64,000 nt of DNA from Oricola indica (GCF_019966595.1 NZ_JAINFJ010000002.1:517330-581329); one strand, 5' to 3'; counted from the stretch's first letter, positions 1 to 8,680 are shown. The notes: generated by a model from the sequence alone, not told the origin. A program made the numbers and translations.

Positions 1-577
1 GGGAAGAGGGGAGATTTTTTACGACGTTTCTTAGTTGGAAGTCCTTCGAGTGATAAGGAAACAATTCGATCGTTGCGACTTCGCGGGACAGCGTCCTGTT
101 TGCCGCTGCGAAGTCTCCCGCATGCCGAACCTTTGCAAGGTCGTCTATTACTCCTTGGAACTTGCCCATCCACCACTGATACGCGCTCGACCAACACAGT
201 TCGGGATCAAGCATAAAGAACGGGTAATCGAGTTCGTCTATCTTTTCTTGCCGGACCTGGCGGACAATTGCCTCCCTGTATTTGTCGACCTTCTGTTCGG
301 CGTGGAAGTCAACGATGGAGAGGCCAGGGTTCGTCAGACATAGAAGGATCTCCGCGCGCCGCAGATCGCCCAAATAGGGCGAAGGCAAGAGGCTGAGCTG
401 AGCGGCGGACGCCCGGGATGCCACCAACCATTCGTCGGCCGTTTTCGGCATCCTGGTGTCGATCTTGGAAGCGTTCCGCCGGTGGAACAGAAAATCCTTA
501 TCGCGTGGATGGCAGTAAGGCCCTTCCTCAAGGTCGCATTCATTCCAGAACTGGATAAGTGGTTCGGCCGGATGCAA
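1..577 (-). CDS. Hypothetical protein, possibly UDG-superfamily-like, 3' end cut by the window edge
   Basis: An open frame runs on the minus strand from a TTG at 577 to the window edge, about 192 residues with no stop. The TTG follows a strong AGGGAGGGG ribosome binding site; an in-frame TAG lies further upstream and no ATG lies between, so TTG is the likely start. The protein has a segment ILLCLTNPGLS, then a WW pair, then a segment ending IELFPYHS. That arrangement recalls uncharacterised proteins distantly related to uracil-DNA glycosylases, whose active-site loop has an NPG-type motif; this link comes from memory and is weak. Other frames over the same bases give short, poorly composed proteins. 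The gene sits to the left of an integrase, so it is probably cargo of the first integrated element. Confidence 0.55.
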   Translation of the reverse strand, partial: MHPAEPLIQFWNECDLEEGPYCHPRDKDFLFHRRNASKIDTRMPKTADEWLVASRASAAQLSLLPSPYLGDLRRAEILLCLTNPGLSIVDFHAEQKVDKYREAIVRQVRQEKIDELDYPFFMLDPELCWSSAYQWWMGKFQGVIDDLAKVRHAGDFAAANRTLSREVATIELFPYHSKDFQLRNVVKNLPSS

Positions 578-733
578 ACCGCCCCTCCCTCTGGCCGTTT
601 CTTGAAGTGAAAGCTATCAGTGAACGAACGAGGCGCAACCCAGGAGTTGACGGCTCTTAAAAGAGCGCCGGCGCTCCTGGATCATACACTCCTTCATAAT
701 TCCGGCCCGCCGCGCATCGATATCACGATTTCT

Positions 734-773
734 TTGACACTCGACCGAATTCCAGCCGGGAGATTGCTATAAT
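734..773 (+). promoter_or_regulatory. Putative promoter of the excisionase-integrase pair
   Basis: An extended -10 element, TGCTATAAT (765-773), lies about 30 bases before the ATG at 806. A TTGACA hexamer occurs at 734-739 but is 28 bases from the -10, too far for a standard sigma-70 spacing, so the extended -10 is probably what matters. Nothing else was recognised between 578 and 805. Confidence 0.4.
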
Positions 774-805
774 GTTCGGTAGATACTCCAGCGAAGGCCT
801 TCGTA

Positions 806-1108
806 ATGATGTTCACTGCCGGTCTCATCCACGCGCTCCCTCCCTCCGACCGTCGATGCTTCGATCGCAAGGAGGCCGCCAGCTATGTCTGCGTCAGCGT
901 CGGCACCTTCGACCGGCTTGTCGAGAAAGGCGAATTGCCGGGACCGCTCTTGCTGCTCGGTCGCAAGGTTTGGGATAAGCGCTCCCTGGATCGCGCACTC
1001 GACGAGATGTCGGGATTGGAAACAGCTTCCGCGCCGGGCCAGGCATTTGCACCTATGACGACGGAAACGCCTCTCGACGTCTGGAGGCGCGCTAATGCCG
1101 AAAACTAA
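806..1108 (+). CDS. Excisionase-like helix-turn-helix protein
   Basis: A 100-residue protein with an AlpA/MerR-like winged helix near residues 17-60: FDRKEAASYVCVSVGTFDRL followed by KGELPGPLLLLGRKVWDKRSL. The layout (helix, turn, recognition helix, then a wing containing a conserved basic residue and a Trp) is typical of excisionases and small recombination directionality factors. ATG 806 has GAAGG nine bases upstream; ATG 809 is an alternative. Its end overlaps the integrase start by 14 bases, so the two are almost certainly co-translated and probably control integration versus excision. The long antisense frame at 767-1132 is a shadow. Confidence 0.65.
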   Translation: MMFTAGLIHALPPSDRRCFDRKEAASYVCVSVGTFDRLVEKGELPGPLLLLGRKVWDKRSLDRALDEMSGLETASAPGQAFAPMTTETPLDVWRRANAEN

Positions 1109-2189
1109 GATACCCGGCGTAAACACCGTCAAGAAGCGCCTCGCTGACGGTTCAGTTCAACGCTATTACTACCACCGAGCCACCGGTCGACGGTTGAATG
1201 GCCAACCGGGATCAGTTGAGTTTCTTTCCGACTACGTGGCCGCCGAGAAGACCCTCACCGATCGCCACGCAGGAACTTTCAACAGTCTCATCAGGGACTA
1301 CACGCTGTCGCCAGAGTTCGAGAAACTGGCGGAGAGCACCCGCACGGAATATCGGCGGATGCTGACCAAGGCAGAAGCCAAGTTCGGGAATCTGCCAATC
1401 CCGGCCCTGGAGGATCCACGAGTGCGTCACGACTTCTTGACCTGGCGCGCGAGCGTATCCAGGGAGTCCGGCGATCGCGAGGCCGACAACCGGCTTTCCG
1501 TCATTTCCTCCATGCTTACCTGGGCGAGAGAGAACGGCCGAATTCTGCATAATCATGTCGCGGGATTTCGCCGCCTTCACAAAGCCGATCGCTCCGAACT
1601 GATCTGGCTGCCAAGCCATATCGAGGCATTCATGAAGGTCGCCCCGCTCGAATTGCAACGGGCTCTGATCCTCGCTCTGCATACGGGCCAGAGACAGGCC
1701 GATCTGTTGGGCTTGTCTTGGAACAACTACGATGGATCCACGATCTCGCTTCGCCAGGGAAAGACGAAACGCCGCGTTGATATCCCGTGCACGGCCGCCT
1801 TGCGGCGAATGCTCGATGGTCTCGACCGAGACACGAACCTGGTCCTGACAACTAAGACCAAGCTTCCCTGGAAGGCACGATATTTCAAGGCGCAATGGGA
1901 GTCCGCCACGAAGGCCGCCGGCATCAGCGGTCTGCATTTCCACGATCTTCGAGGAACTGCGATAACGATGCTCGCAGAGGCCGGCTGCTCTACACCTCAG
2001 ATCGCCGCTATCACCGGCCACTCATTGAAGACGGTAACGACCATTCTCGACAAATATCTCGCTCGCACGCGCACGCTGGCGGAGGAAGCCGTTGCATTGT
2101 TCGAGAACGCAAGGAGCACAGAATTTGCAAACCGTCTGCAAACTGCGACGCAGGAAACGGTGTCTGTTGGAGCTAAGTCATTGAAATAA
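1095..2189 (+). CDS. int: Tyrosine site-specific integrase (phage integrase family)
   Basis: A 364-residue tyrosine recombinase that would integrate or excise a mobile element by strand exchange at attachment sites. The catalytic set is visible: Arg200 in HTGQRQADLLGL, His283 and Arg286 in HDLRGTA, His309 in ITGHS, and the nucleophile Tyr321 in LDKYLART. A core-binding SAM-like region spans roughly residues 60-160. It overlaps the excisionase-like gene and stops two bases before a tRNA-Arg 3' half at 2191, the classic arrangement of an integrase beside its attachment site. It probably belongs to an element lying to the left that continues out of the window. It appears intact. Confidence 0.92.
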   Translation: MPKTKIPGVNTVKKRLADGSVQRYYYHRATGRRLNGQPGSVEFLSDYVAAEKTLTDRHAGTFNSLIRDYTLSPEFEKLAESTRTEYRRMLTKAEAKFGNLPIPALEDPRVRHDFLTWRASVSRESGDREADNRLSVISSMLTWARENGRILHNHVAGFRRLHKADRSELIWLPSHIEAFMKVAPLELQRALILALHTGQRQADLLGLSWNNYDGSTISLRQGKTKRRVDIPCTAALRRMLDGLDRDTNLVLTTKTKLPWKARYFKAQWESATKAAGISGLHFHDLRGTAITMLAEAGCSTPQIAAITGHSLKTVTTILDKYLARTRTLAEEAVALFENARSTEFANRLQTATQETVSVGAKSLK

Positions 2190-2190
2190 A

Positions 2191-2235
2191 TGGCGCGCCC
2201 GAAAGGATTCGAACCTCTGACCCCCAGATTCGTAG
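2191..2235 (-). other. Displaced tRNA-Arg(ACG) 3' half, probable attachment site
   Basis: Read on the minus strand, these 45 bases begin CTACGAATCTGGGGGTC, continue with a T-arm containing GGTTCGAATCC, and end GGGCGCGCCA. That matches the anticodon loop with ACG, variable loop, T-arm, acceptor strand and CCA of an alphaproteobacterial tRNA-Arg. The 5' half (D-arm and 5' acceptor strand) is absent: the bases after 2235 do not continue the anticodon stem. This is the usual footprint of an integrase that uses a tRNA 3' half as its att core. Orientation implies that the element that displaced it lies to the right and an intact tRNA-Arg lies beyond. No second copy was seen in the window. Confidence 0.75.
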
Positions 2236-2353
2236 CTGCGTCTTTGGCCTTTCACGGGGTTTCACCCTGTTGCTTGCTCTTGCATTAACCACTTGAAAAA
2301 TATTGCTTATTTTCCTCTTGGCTTTCAAGGCGTATCTTCCCATTTGAATTCAC

Positions 2354-2375
2354 GGTGGTGACTCGGTGGTGACTC
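2354..2375 (+). repeat. Tandem 11-bp repeat before the second integrase
   Basis: GGTGGTGACTC occurs twice back to back (2354-2364 and 2365-2375), 36 bases before the start of the P4-type integrase. It could be an arm-type integrase or excisionase binding site. The rest of 2236-2411 is A+T-richer and holds no gene that I could see. Confidence 0.45.
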
Positions 2376-2411
2376 GAGACGCCGATTGGGAACCGCGCAG
2401 GGAGAGCGCAA

Positions 2412-3761
2412 ATGCCAACCATGAAACTTGGACGCCGCGCGATTGCAACGATCGAGCCGGCAGAGAGAACATTGACCTATTGGGATAGTGACGTGGCCGG
2501 CTTCGGTCTGCGCGTTTTTCCATCAGGGAAAAAATCTTGGATCTGCGAGTATCGCGCGGGCGCCGGTGGCCGCGGTGCGATCAAGCGTCGGCTGACACTT
2601 GGATCAGCTGATGGCGTGATGACGCCGGAAGCCGCACGGGAGGCAGCAAAAGATGTTTTGGCGCGTGTTCGGCTCGGCGCAGACCCGGCAGCAGAACGGG
2701 CGGAAGAACGTGCCGCAGAGACGGTTCGCGATGTCGCCGAAGCGTGGTTCGAGCGTCATATCCTGGCTAAGCGCAAAGCAACCACTGCGCGGCACTATCG
2801 TCAGGTTCTTGAAACGCACATCTATCCGCGCATCGGCACCAAGCGCGCTGTCGCACTGACACGGCAAGAGGTCGCTCGCCTGCACAGCGACATTGCGGTC
2901 AAAGGACAGGCGATCCGCAAGGAAGGTGCGAAGCCGCGCGCCTCTAAGAAGACGCCGCGCGGCGGAAAATACGCCGCCAATCAGTCGCTAAGGATCCTGT
3001 CGTCGATCTTCAATTGGGCAGCCGACACCGGCTTCGTTCCCGAAGATCATCGCAATCCCGCCAGGCGGATCGAGAAATTTGAGGAGGTCGGCCGCGAACG
3101 TTTCCTGTCGCGCGAAGAACTCGGTCGTCTTGGTGCGGCGATCAAGGAAGCTGAGACGATCGGCATCGAATGGGAAATCGACGAGACCAAACCGACGGCG
3201 AAACATGTCCCGAAAGAGCGCCGCACACTTATCACCCCGCATGTTGCTGCTGCCCTCAGGCTGTTGATCTTCACCGGGATGCGCCTCCGCGAAGTCTTGA
3301 ACCTCGAATGGGCGCACTACGACCAAGAGCGGGGGCTGTTGCTACTGCCGGATTCCAAGACGGGGAAAAAGGCGATCGTCCTTTCGTCTGCCGTAACTGA
3401 CATATTGGATACCCTGCCCCAGCTCGGTCGCTACGTTGTCGCTTCGGAAAGCGTCGGCCTACCGGAGGAAAAACCGAGAACGGACATTAAGAAACCATGG
3501 CGACTGGTGACACGGCGCGCCGGCCTTGAAGGATTGCGTATCCACGATCTGCGCCATTCCTTCGCCTCCTTCGGCGCCGGCGATGGCATTGGTCTCCCGT
3601 TGATTGGAGGCTTGCTGGGTCACTCAGATCCGAAAACGACAGCACGCTACGCCCACCTAGCTGCTGATCCGTTGCGCCAGGCAGCCAATGCCATCGCCGA
3701 CACGATCGCGCTTTCACTCAATGGCGGCGCCGAGATCGTGCCGTTTCGAAAAGAGGTTTGA
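2412..3761 (+). CDS. int: P4-type tyrosine integrase (DUF4102 arm-binding domain)
   Basis: A 449-residue integrase of the P4/CP4-57 type that commonly drives genomic islands into tRNA genes. The N-terminal DUF4102 domain is evident from DVAGFGLRVFPSGKKSW (about residues 27-43). A core-binding domain spans about residues 105-215. The catalytic domain shows Arg291 in TGMRLREVLNL, His378-Arg381-His382 in HDLRHSF, His404 in LLGHSDP and Tyr413 in TARYAHL. GGGAGAGC lies just upstream of the ATG. It reads away from the tRNA-Arg fragment and leads a module of a small hypothetical gene, an AlpA-like regulator and a primase-helicase. It appears intact. Confidence 0.93.
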   Translation: MPTMKLGRRAIATIEPAERTLTYWDSDVAGFGLRVFPSGKKSWICEYRAGAGGRGAIKRRLTLGSADGVMTPEAAREAAKDVLARVRLGADPAAERAEERAAETVRDVAEAWFERHILAKRKATTARHYRQVLETHIYPRIGTKRAVALTRQEVARLHSDIAVKGQAIRKEGAKPRASKKTPRGGKYAANQSLRILSSIFNWAADTGFVPEDHRNPARRIEKFEEVGRERFLSREELGRLGAAIKEAETIGIEWEIDETKPTAKHVPKERRTLITPHVAAALRLLIFTGMRLREVLNLEWAHYDQERGLLLLPDSKTGKKAIVLSSAVTDILDTLPQLGRYVVASESVGLPEEKPRTDIKKPWRLVTRRAGLEGLRIHDLRHSFASFGAGDGIGLPLIGGLLGHSDPKTTARYAHLAADPLRQAANAIADTIALSLNGGAEIVPFRKEV

Positions 3762-3787
3762 TCGAGACGAACTCGCGGAGGGTTTCT

Positions 3788-4438
3788 ATGCAGACGTCAA
3801 TTTCGGAAATCATGGTCGGGGTGCCGGAGCCCGGCCCTCGTGAAGAGCGCCAGTTGGATCAACTGAGGGATTGGCTCGAACGACCAAATTGGGAGCCATC
3901 GGAGTCTCATTTACTGCTTGCCGGTTTAGATCCCGATATGTCGCCGTCGATCCGCAAGGGCGGTTGGTGGTTACTGCCCGGGACATCGGAAGACCTTGAC
4001 GATGAAGAGATGCAGGATCGATTGCGCCGGACCGCTGGTCTCGGACTGAAGACATCAAATCCTGGAGACGTTATTGCCGCGGCAATCAAAGCTGAGCTCA
4101 AAGTTCCGTGGCTTTCGATAGCAGCCTCGGATTCCCAGTGTAAGCTTCCTGCGAAAATCCGACAGAAAGTCCTCAAAGCGGAAGGGAAGGCAGCCTCTAC
4201 CGCGGAGGGAATCAAAACGCGCAATCAAGAAAACCGCAATCGTCATGCGATATACCGGAAGCCGATGCTGGATCACGCACAGCGGGTCCTGGTGGACCTG
4301 AAGAAACGCGGTTATCCGATGCGAGCCGGAAAGCCCAACATCTCGGCGATCGTGCGTGAGATTCAAACGGATCCGCCGCTGACCTTCACCAATCGGGCCA
4401 TAACAGGCTGGTTTGCTAAGGGTATGCTTAAACTTTGA
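3788..4438 (+). CDS. Hypothetical protein of the island module
   Basis: A 216-residue protein that I do not recognise. The ATG at 3788 is preferred over an upstream TTG at 3758 because GGAGG lies seven bases before it. The N-terminal third is acidic and Trp-rich (RDWLERPNWEPSESHLLLAG, then GGWWLLPG); the C-terminal part is basic and looks helical, ending RAITGWFAKGMLKL. Proteins with this acidic-Trp start and basic tail recur between integrase and AlpA genes in proteobacterial islands, which suggests an island regulator or replication accessory, but nothing in the sequence proves it. It follows the integrase by 26 bases on the same strand. Confidence 0.7.
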   Translation: MQTSISEIMVGVPEPGPREERQLDQLRDWLERPNWEPSESHLLLAGLDPDMSPSIRKGGWWLLPGTSEDLDDEEMQDRLRRTAGLGLKTSNPGDVIAAAIKAELKVPWLSIAASDSQCKLPAKIRQKVLKAEGKAASTAEGIKTRNQENRNRHAIYRKPMLDHAQRVLVDLKKRGYPMRAGKPNISAIVREIQTDPPLTFTNRAITGWFAKGMLKL

Positions 4439-4518
4439 ATCTGCAAACCAGGTTTGAAAGTGCAAATTTACATGCACGTATCTAATCCATCCAAGATCAT
4501 GCAGCCTGGTGCCATCGT

Positions 4519-4731
4519 ATGAATATGGAGGCACCATTGTCCGACTCCAGTTGCTCAGAGCCCATCCTGATCTCCACTAAAGAAGCCGCACGCTTGCTAG
4601 GCCTAAGTACGTCAACTCTCGAGAAATGGCGATTCTATCGGGTCGAAGATGCGCCGCCGGTTGTTCGTATTGGCCGAGCATGCCGCTATCGGCTTTCAGA
4701 CATAAGAGCCTGGGCCGAAGATCACCTTTGA
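4519..4731 (+). CDS. AlpA/MerR-type helix-turn-helix regulator (excisionase-like)
   Basis: A 70-residue DNA-binding protein. The motif ISTKEAARLLGLSTSTLEKW, followed by PPVVRIGRACRYRLSDIRAW, is the canonical AlpA/excisionase winged-helix pattern, with the conserved Arg-Tyr before the last helix. AlpA-type proteins activate integrase genes or act as excisionases in P4-like islands. It lies between the integrase module and the primase gene and is the probable switch for the island. No gene was seen in the 181 bases after it. Confidence 0.82.
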   Translation: MNMEAPLSDSSCSEPILISTKEAARLLGLSTSTLEKWRFYRVEDAPPVVRIGRACRYRLSDIRAWAEDHL

Positions 4732-4912
4732 TGATGTGATAGGCGGGAGAGACATCTGAGCTCTCGCCGCACTCTAAGAAGCCGAAGACGGCGTCCTTCA
4801 ATCTGCGCGACCTCGTTCGATACAGAGGCTGCCGCCACCGTATTCCAGCTCAAAGAGACCGCGCCTCATCATAGTCTTTCGGGGCGTTACTCAAACGCAC
4901 CCAGAGTTACTA

Positions 4913-7675
4913 ATGGCGCGCAATGACAGACATATGATTCGCTTTTCCCGTGGCACCGGGAAGAACTTCGGAAAAGCGAAGAACCTCACCAAATCATATC
5001 TCGACTTTCGCAAGCTATTTCAAAACCCTACGCGCACAAAAGAGCGCTTCAAAGTCTACCTCTCCAAATCCGTTGACGAGCAAGTCGATCTCAAATCGGT
5101 CGATGGCTGGATTTACCGCACACAGATCGAAGGCAAGCGCCGCAACCGGGCCTCGGGCAAACCGTCCGACCTGATCACGCTCGATCTGGACTACGCCACG
5201 GCCGAGTTCATGGACCGGGTGGAGATGGGGCTGGTGCTGGCCGAGATCGACTACTTTGTCCACAGCACGCGGCGGCACGAAGACGAGAAGCCCCGGCTGC
5301 GCGTTTTCATCCCGGTTGACCGGCCGATCACGAACGACGAGTACCCGGCGATCAGCCGCATCGTGGCCGAGATGTTCGATCCCGAAATGAAGATGGTCGA
5401 TCCGGTCTCGTTCCGCCCGGCGCAGATGATGTTCCTACCGACCGTCTCGGCCGATGGCGACTGGTTCTTCCACTACAACGAGGGCGAACTGCTCTCGCCG
5501 GACGACTGCTTCGAGGCGTTCGAGGATCGCGTCGGCGACTGGCGTATCCTGACCAATCTGCCCCACTGCGAGGGCGAGAAGCTGCGCGAAACGGCCGACA
5601 AGGCTGAAGACCCGACAACGAAGCGCGGCCCGGTCGGCGATTTCTGCCGGGCGTTCGATGTGATCGAGGCCATCGACAAATTCGAGCTTCCCTACGAGCC
5701 GGTGGACGACCACTCGGCTAAGCCCCGCTACACCTATACCGGCGGCACGACGTCGAGCGGCGCTGTCGTCGAGGACGACGGCCTGTTCCTCTATTCGCAC
5801 CACGGCTCCGATCCGTGCGCTGACATGCTCGTCAACGCCTTCGATCTGGTCCGCATCCACAAGTTCGGAAAGCTGGACGACGAAGAGCCCGAAGACACCC
5901 CGATCAGTCAGACGCCATCCTACAAGGAAATGCTCGCCTTCATCGCCGACATCCCCGAGTACAAACGCTCGCAGGCGCAGTCGAAGTACGACATGAGCGA
6001 GATGTTCGATGACGTCATGGACGACTACTTCCAAGAGGGTGAGGAAGACGAGCCCGAGGAAGAGGAAGCGCCCGAGGAAGACGAGAGCGGCGATTGGGAT
6101 TCCGACATCGACGAACTGGTCGGTAAGCCGAAGCCGAAGGCCGACTCGGGGGCGGCTTCAGCCGCAGACCGTCCAAAGGACTTCGGCAAACGGAAGAAGC
6201 CCCCGAAGGACTGGTTCCCCGACGAGCTAGAGTTGGACAAGGCTGGCAACATCGTCCAGAATCTCCCGAATACCCAAGTGATCACCCACAACGATCCTCG
6301 ACTCTGGCAAGCCATCGCATTCGACGACTTCATGAAGCGCGTCGTGCTGCGCCGGGACATCCTCTCGAACATGCCCACCGTGCCGCCCTGCTATTGCCGG
6401 GACAAACTGCGCGGCGACATCTGGCAGGACATCAACGACTCGACCGTCAGGGCGATCCTTGCCGCGCCGAACGGCAAGGGCAAGCGCGGCTATGGCATGG
6501 ACAAGGTAGCCGAGCGCGACATCGCGACCGGCATCCTTATGACGGCGCTGCGGAATCGCTTCCACCCGATCAAGGACTACCTCTGGAAGTGCGAGCTTGC
6601 CGGGTGGGACGGGAAGAAGCGAGTCGAGCGCCTGTTCATCGACTACCTCGGTCTGGACGACACACCCTACGCCCGGCAGACCGCCAAGGCGGCCGTGGTC
6701 GCTTCCGTCGTCCGCATCTTCGAGCCGGGCCACAAGTTCGACTTCTCGCCGGTCCTCGAAGGCGAGGGCGGCATCCGGAAATCGAGTTTCATCGAATACC
6801 TCTACGGCAAAGAGAACTTCGGCGAGTTGACCTGCGACCTGAAGGACACGCAGCGGATCGCCGAGACCATCGGCGGCGTGTGGGCGCTAGAATTTCCCGA
6901 GATGACGTCGTTCCACAAGTCCGACTACAACGATGCGAAGCAGTTCCTCTCGGCAAAGCAGGATCAGGTTCGCATGGCCTACGACAGGCGCGTCAGCGTC
7001 TTCCCCCGGCAGGCGACCTTTTGGGGCACGACCAACAACACGAAGTACCTGAAAGACCCGACTGGCAATCGCCGCTGGTGGCCGATCCACGTCAGCGTGA
7101 CGATGATCGACACCGACAGACTGGAACGCGAGCGCGACCAGATATGGGCCGAGGCGCTGGCGATCTACAAGGCCATGCGCGCCGAACAGCCGAAGGGCGA
7201 TCTGCCACTCTACCTGACCGATCCAGAAGCGATCCGGGAAGCGACCGCTCTTCAGACCGGTGCGCGCCAGCGCCAAATGTATGAACAGTGGGTGGACGAG
7301 ATTCGCGATTGGCTCGACGCCCCGATCCCGCTGCAACGCCTGCTCGACGAGTACGGCTACGACCGCTTCCCGGACCCTGACCGTGGTTTCGACCCGGAGA
7401 CCCTTATGGTCGAGCGCGTCGTCGTGCTCGATAGCGACATCCTGAAACACGTCCTCCGTGAAGAGGGCGTCGTGAAGAACCAGCAGACCATCCAGAACTT
7501 CGACAGCGCAATGGGCGTCATCAACGAGTGGAAGCCCGCCAAACACGTTGTCGGCAAGGACCGCTTCTCCTGCTTCGGAAAGCAGGCGCGGTGGAAAGTG
7601 CGGGTCGGAGCGACCGAAGAGGAAATCGCCCTCGGCTACCGCGTGATTGATGATGATGGAGAAGACCTGATATGA
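4913..7675 (+). CDS. AEP primase-VirE (virulence-associated E) helicase replication protein
   Basis: A 920-residue, two-domain replication protein. The N-terminal part resembles an archaeo-eukaryotic primase: Asp-Leu-Asp at 91-93 in LITLDLDYA, then a His near 117 and RLRVFIPVDRP near 128-138. A low-complexity acidic linker (Glu/Asp-rich, about residues 370-410) joins it to a VirE-type superfamily-3-like helicase. The helicase has a P-loop GEGGIRKSSF near residue 620, a segment VWALEFPEM with an acidic pair, and the family signatures AKQDQVRMAYDRR and TTNNTKYLKDPTGNRRWWPI. Such proteins replicate phage satellites and islands, and the iteron field just downstream is a fitting origin. No good ribosome site precedes ATG 4913; ATG 4934 is an alternative start. 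Confidence 0.87.
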   Translation: MARNDRHMIRFSRGTGKNFGKAKNLTKSYLDFRKLFQNPTRTKERFKVYLSKSVDEQVDLKSVDGWIYRTQIEGKRRNRASGKPSDLITLDLDYATAEFMDRVEMGLVLAEIDYFVHSTRRHEDEKPRLRVFIPVDRPITNDEYPAISRIVAEMFDPEMKMVDPVSFRPAQMMFLPTVSADGDWFFHYNEGELLSPDDCFEAFEDRVGDWRILTNLPHCEGEKLRETADKAEDPTTKRGPVGDFCRAFDVIEAIDKFELPYEPVDDHSAKPRYTYTGGTTSSGAVVEDDGLFLYSHHGSDPCADMLVNAFDLVRIHKFGKLDDEEPEDTPISQTPSYKEMLAFIADIPEYKRSQAQSKYDMSEMFDDVMDDYFQEGEEDEPEEEEAPEEDESGDWDSDIDELVGKPKPKADSGAASAADRPKDFGKRKKPPKDWFPDELELDKAGNIVQNLPNTQVITHNDPRLWQAIAFDDFMKRVVLRRDILSNMPTVPPCYCRDKLRGDIWQDINDSTVRAILAAPNGKGKRGYGMDKVAERDIATGILMTALRNRFHPIKDYLWKCELAGWDGKKRVERLFIDYLGLDDTPYARQTAKAAVVASVVRIFEPGHKFDFSPVLEGEGGIRKSSFIEYLYGKENFGELTCDLKDTQRIAETIGGVWALEFPEMTSFHKSDYNDAKQFLSAKQDQVRMAYDRRVSVFPRQATFWGTTNNTKYLKDPTGNRRWWPIHVSVTMIDTDRLERERDQIWAEALAIYKAMRAEQPKGDLPLYLTDPEAIREATALQTGARQRQMYEQWVDEIRDWLDAPIPLQRLLDEYGYDRFPDPDRGFDPETLMVERVVVLDSDILKHVLREEGVVKNQQTIQNFDSAMGVINEWKPAKHVVGKDRFSCFGKQARWKVRVGATEEEIALGYRVIDDDGEDLI

Positions 7676-8052
7676 CCCTGACATTCCTGACGCCCGACCA
7701 GTGCGAGCACGACCCGGCCCCGTTCTCGATCCCGACCGATCCGGACGACCGGAAGCACGTCGGTTACTTCGACCTCCCTTACGGTCTGTGGACCGGGCAC
7801 AACGGAGCCGAGGTTCTTTTCAACCGGCAATACGACGCCCTGTGGGGGCGCTTCCCCGGCTTCCCGGCATCCCGGATGAAAGCCCGCCACTGGTCGGCCA
7901 TCTTCCCCGAGACGCCCATGGTGGAAGAGTGGTTCTACGACGACGCAACCTCGCCGAGAGCGAACGACCGTCAGTGGGAACGCGCAGAGAAGTGCTTGCT
8001 GGCGTTCCTCACCGGGCGCGATGTCCGTGGATTCCTCGTCGATTGCGCTTAG
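7672..8052 (+). CDS. Small hypothetical protein coupled to the primase-helicase
   Basis: A 126-residue protein that I do not recognise. Its ATG overlaps the stop of the primase-helicase (ATGA), so the two are translationally coupled. It has many Trp and aromatic residues (LPYGLWTGHNGAEVLF, RHWSAIFPETPMVEEWFYD), one Cys near each end, and no membrane segment. Its position between a primase and the putative origin suggests a replication accessory role, which is inference. Its last codons overlap the first TAGACAGG motif of the iteron region. Confidence 0.75.
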   Translation: MTLTFLTPDQCEHDPAPFSIPTDPDDRKHVGYFDLPYGLWTGHNGAEVLFNRQYDALWGRFPGFPASRMKARHWSAIFPETPMVEEWFYDDATSPRANDRQWERAEKCLLAFLTGRDVRGFLVDCA

Positions 8053-8435
8053 ACAGGTCTCTCCGTCAATTTACCCTGTCTGACCCCCTGTCTGTCTAAC
8101 TGAGAAGCCCCGGATTCCGGGGCTTTTTGCTGTCCGTCATCCGGCATTTAGACAGCTAGACGCCGGATTCCCTATGGAGGATATCGCGCAACCCCCCACG
8201 CTAAGCTAACCGTCGCTGCCGAAGGCGTCGATTTTTCGGAAAATAACCAGTCTCAAAATCCCGGTTTCCCTGTCTACCTGTCTAGTAGAGTCGATATTCT
8301 TTAGGGGAATCAATGGGATAGTCAATTAGACAGGGTATTAGACAGGGGGGTAGACAGCCCTCTCCGTCAATAGACCTGTCTAAGAGTGACGGAGAAGCGG
8401 GTATTTGACGGAGAACGAGGGGGGTATGACGGAGA
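8050..8435 (+). repeat. Iteron-rich region, putative replication origin of the island
   Basis: Two 8-base words recur. TAGACAGG or its complement CCTGTCTA occurs at 8050, 8269, 8277, 8327, 8339 and 8375, with near matches around 8092, 8149 and 8351. GACGGAGA or its complement TCTCCGTC occurs at 8060, 8361, 8388, 8407 and 8428. The copies at 8269/8277 are perfectly tandem, those at 8388/8407/8428 are spaced 19 and 21 bases apart (two helical turns), and 8371-8382 forms a TAGAC-CT-GTCTA palindrome. Lying directly after the primase-helicase gene, this matches the organisation of satellite and plasmid origins. No gene was recognised in it. Confidence 0.6.
8106..8128 (+). terminator. Rho-independent terminator after the primase operon
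   Basis: A perfect 8-bp hairpin, AGCCCCGG-ATT-CCGGGGCT, is followed directly by a T-run. It lies 54 bases after the end of the small gene at 8052 and would end transcription of the replication operon inside the iteron field. Confidence 0.85.
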
Positions 8436-8680
8436 AGTCGAATGATGTAGGTCGTTACGGGTCCGAAACAATTTTTCGAATGATGATAACCGTATATACG
8501 GGAAACTTCTGACAGACCGGGGCTCCGCGCACCCCCCGGAGGCCGACCGGAGGCCCCAAGTACCTAAGCGACCGTCTACCCATGGTCACGGCCGCCGCAC
8601 ACAGCCCTTTGGTTCTAAAAGCAATTTTAGGCACCTACGGCTGATCTCAATGATTAGTGCAAGCTACGAAAGAAGTAAGT
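8436..8680. other. Non-coding tail of the island
   Basis: No gene was found. The segment 8455-8510 is A+T-rich (runs such as ACAATTTTTCG and CCGTATATACGG) and could serve as an unwinding element beside the iterons. The remainder is unremarkable and leads into the tRNA-end-like sequence. Confidence 0.4.

Noticed and set aside
734-739. TTGACA as the -35 of the excisionase promoter
   Set aside because: It is 28 bases from the TATAAT, outside the usual spacing; the extended -10 is a better explanation.
767-1132. 121-codon antisense frame over the excisionase-like gene
   Set aside because: It has no family features, while the opposite strand carries an HTH gene with a promoter and a coupled integrase.
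8050-8435. Possible CRISPR array
   Set aside because: The repeated words are only 8 bases, occur in both orientations and lack uniform spacers.
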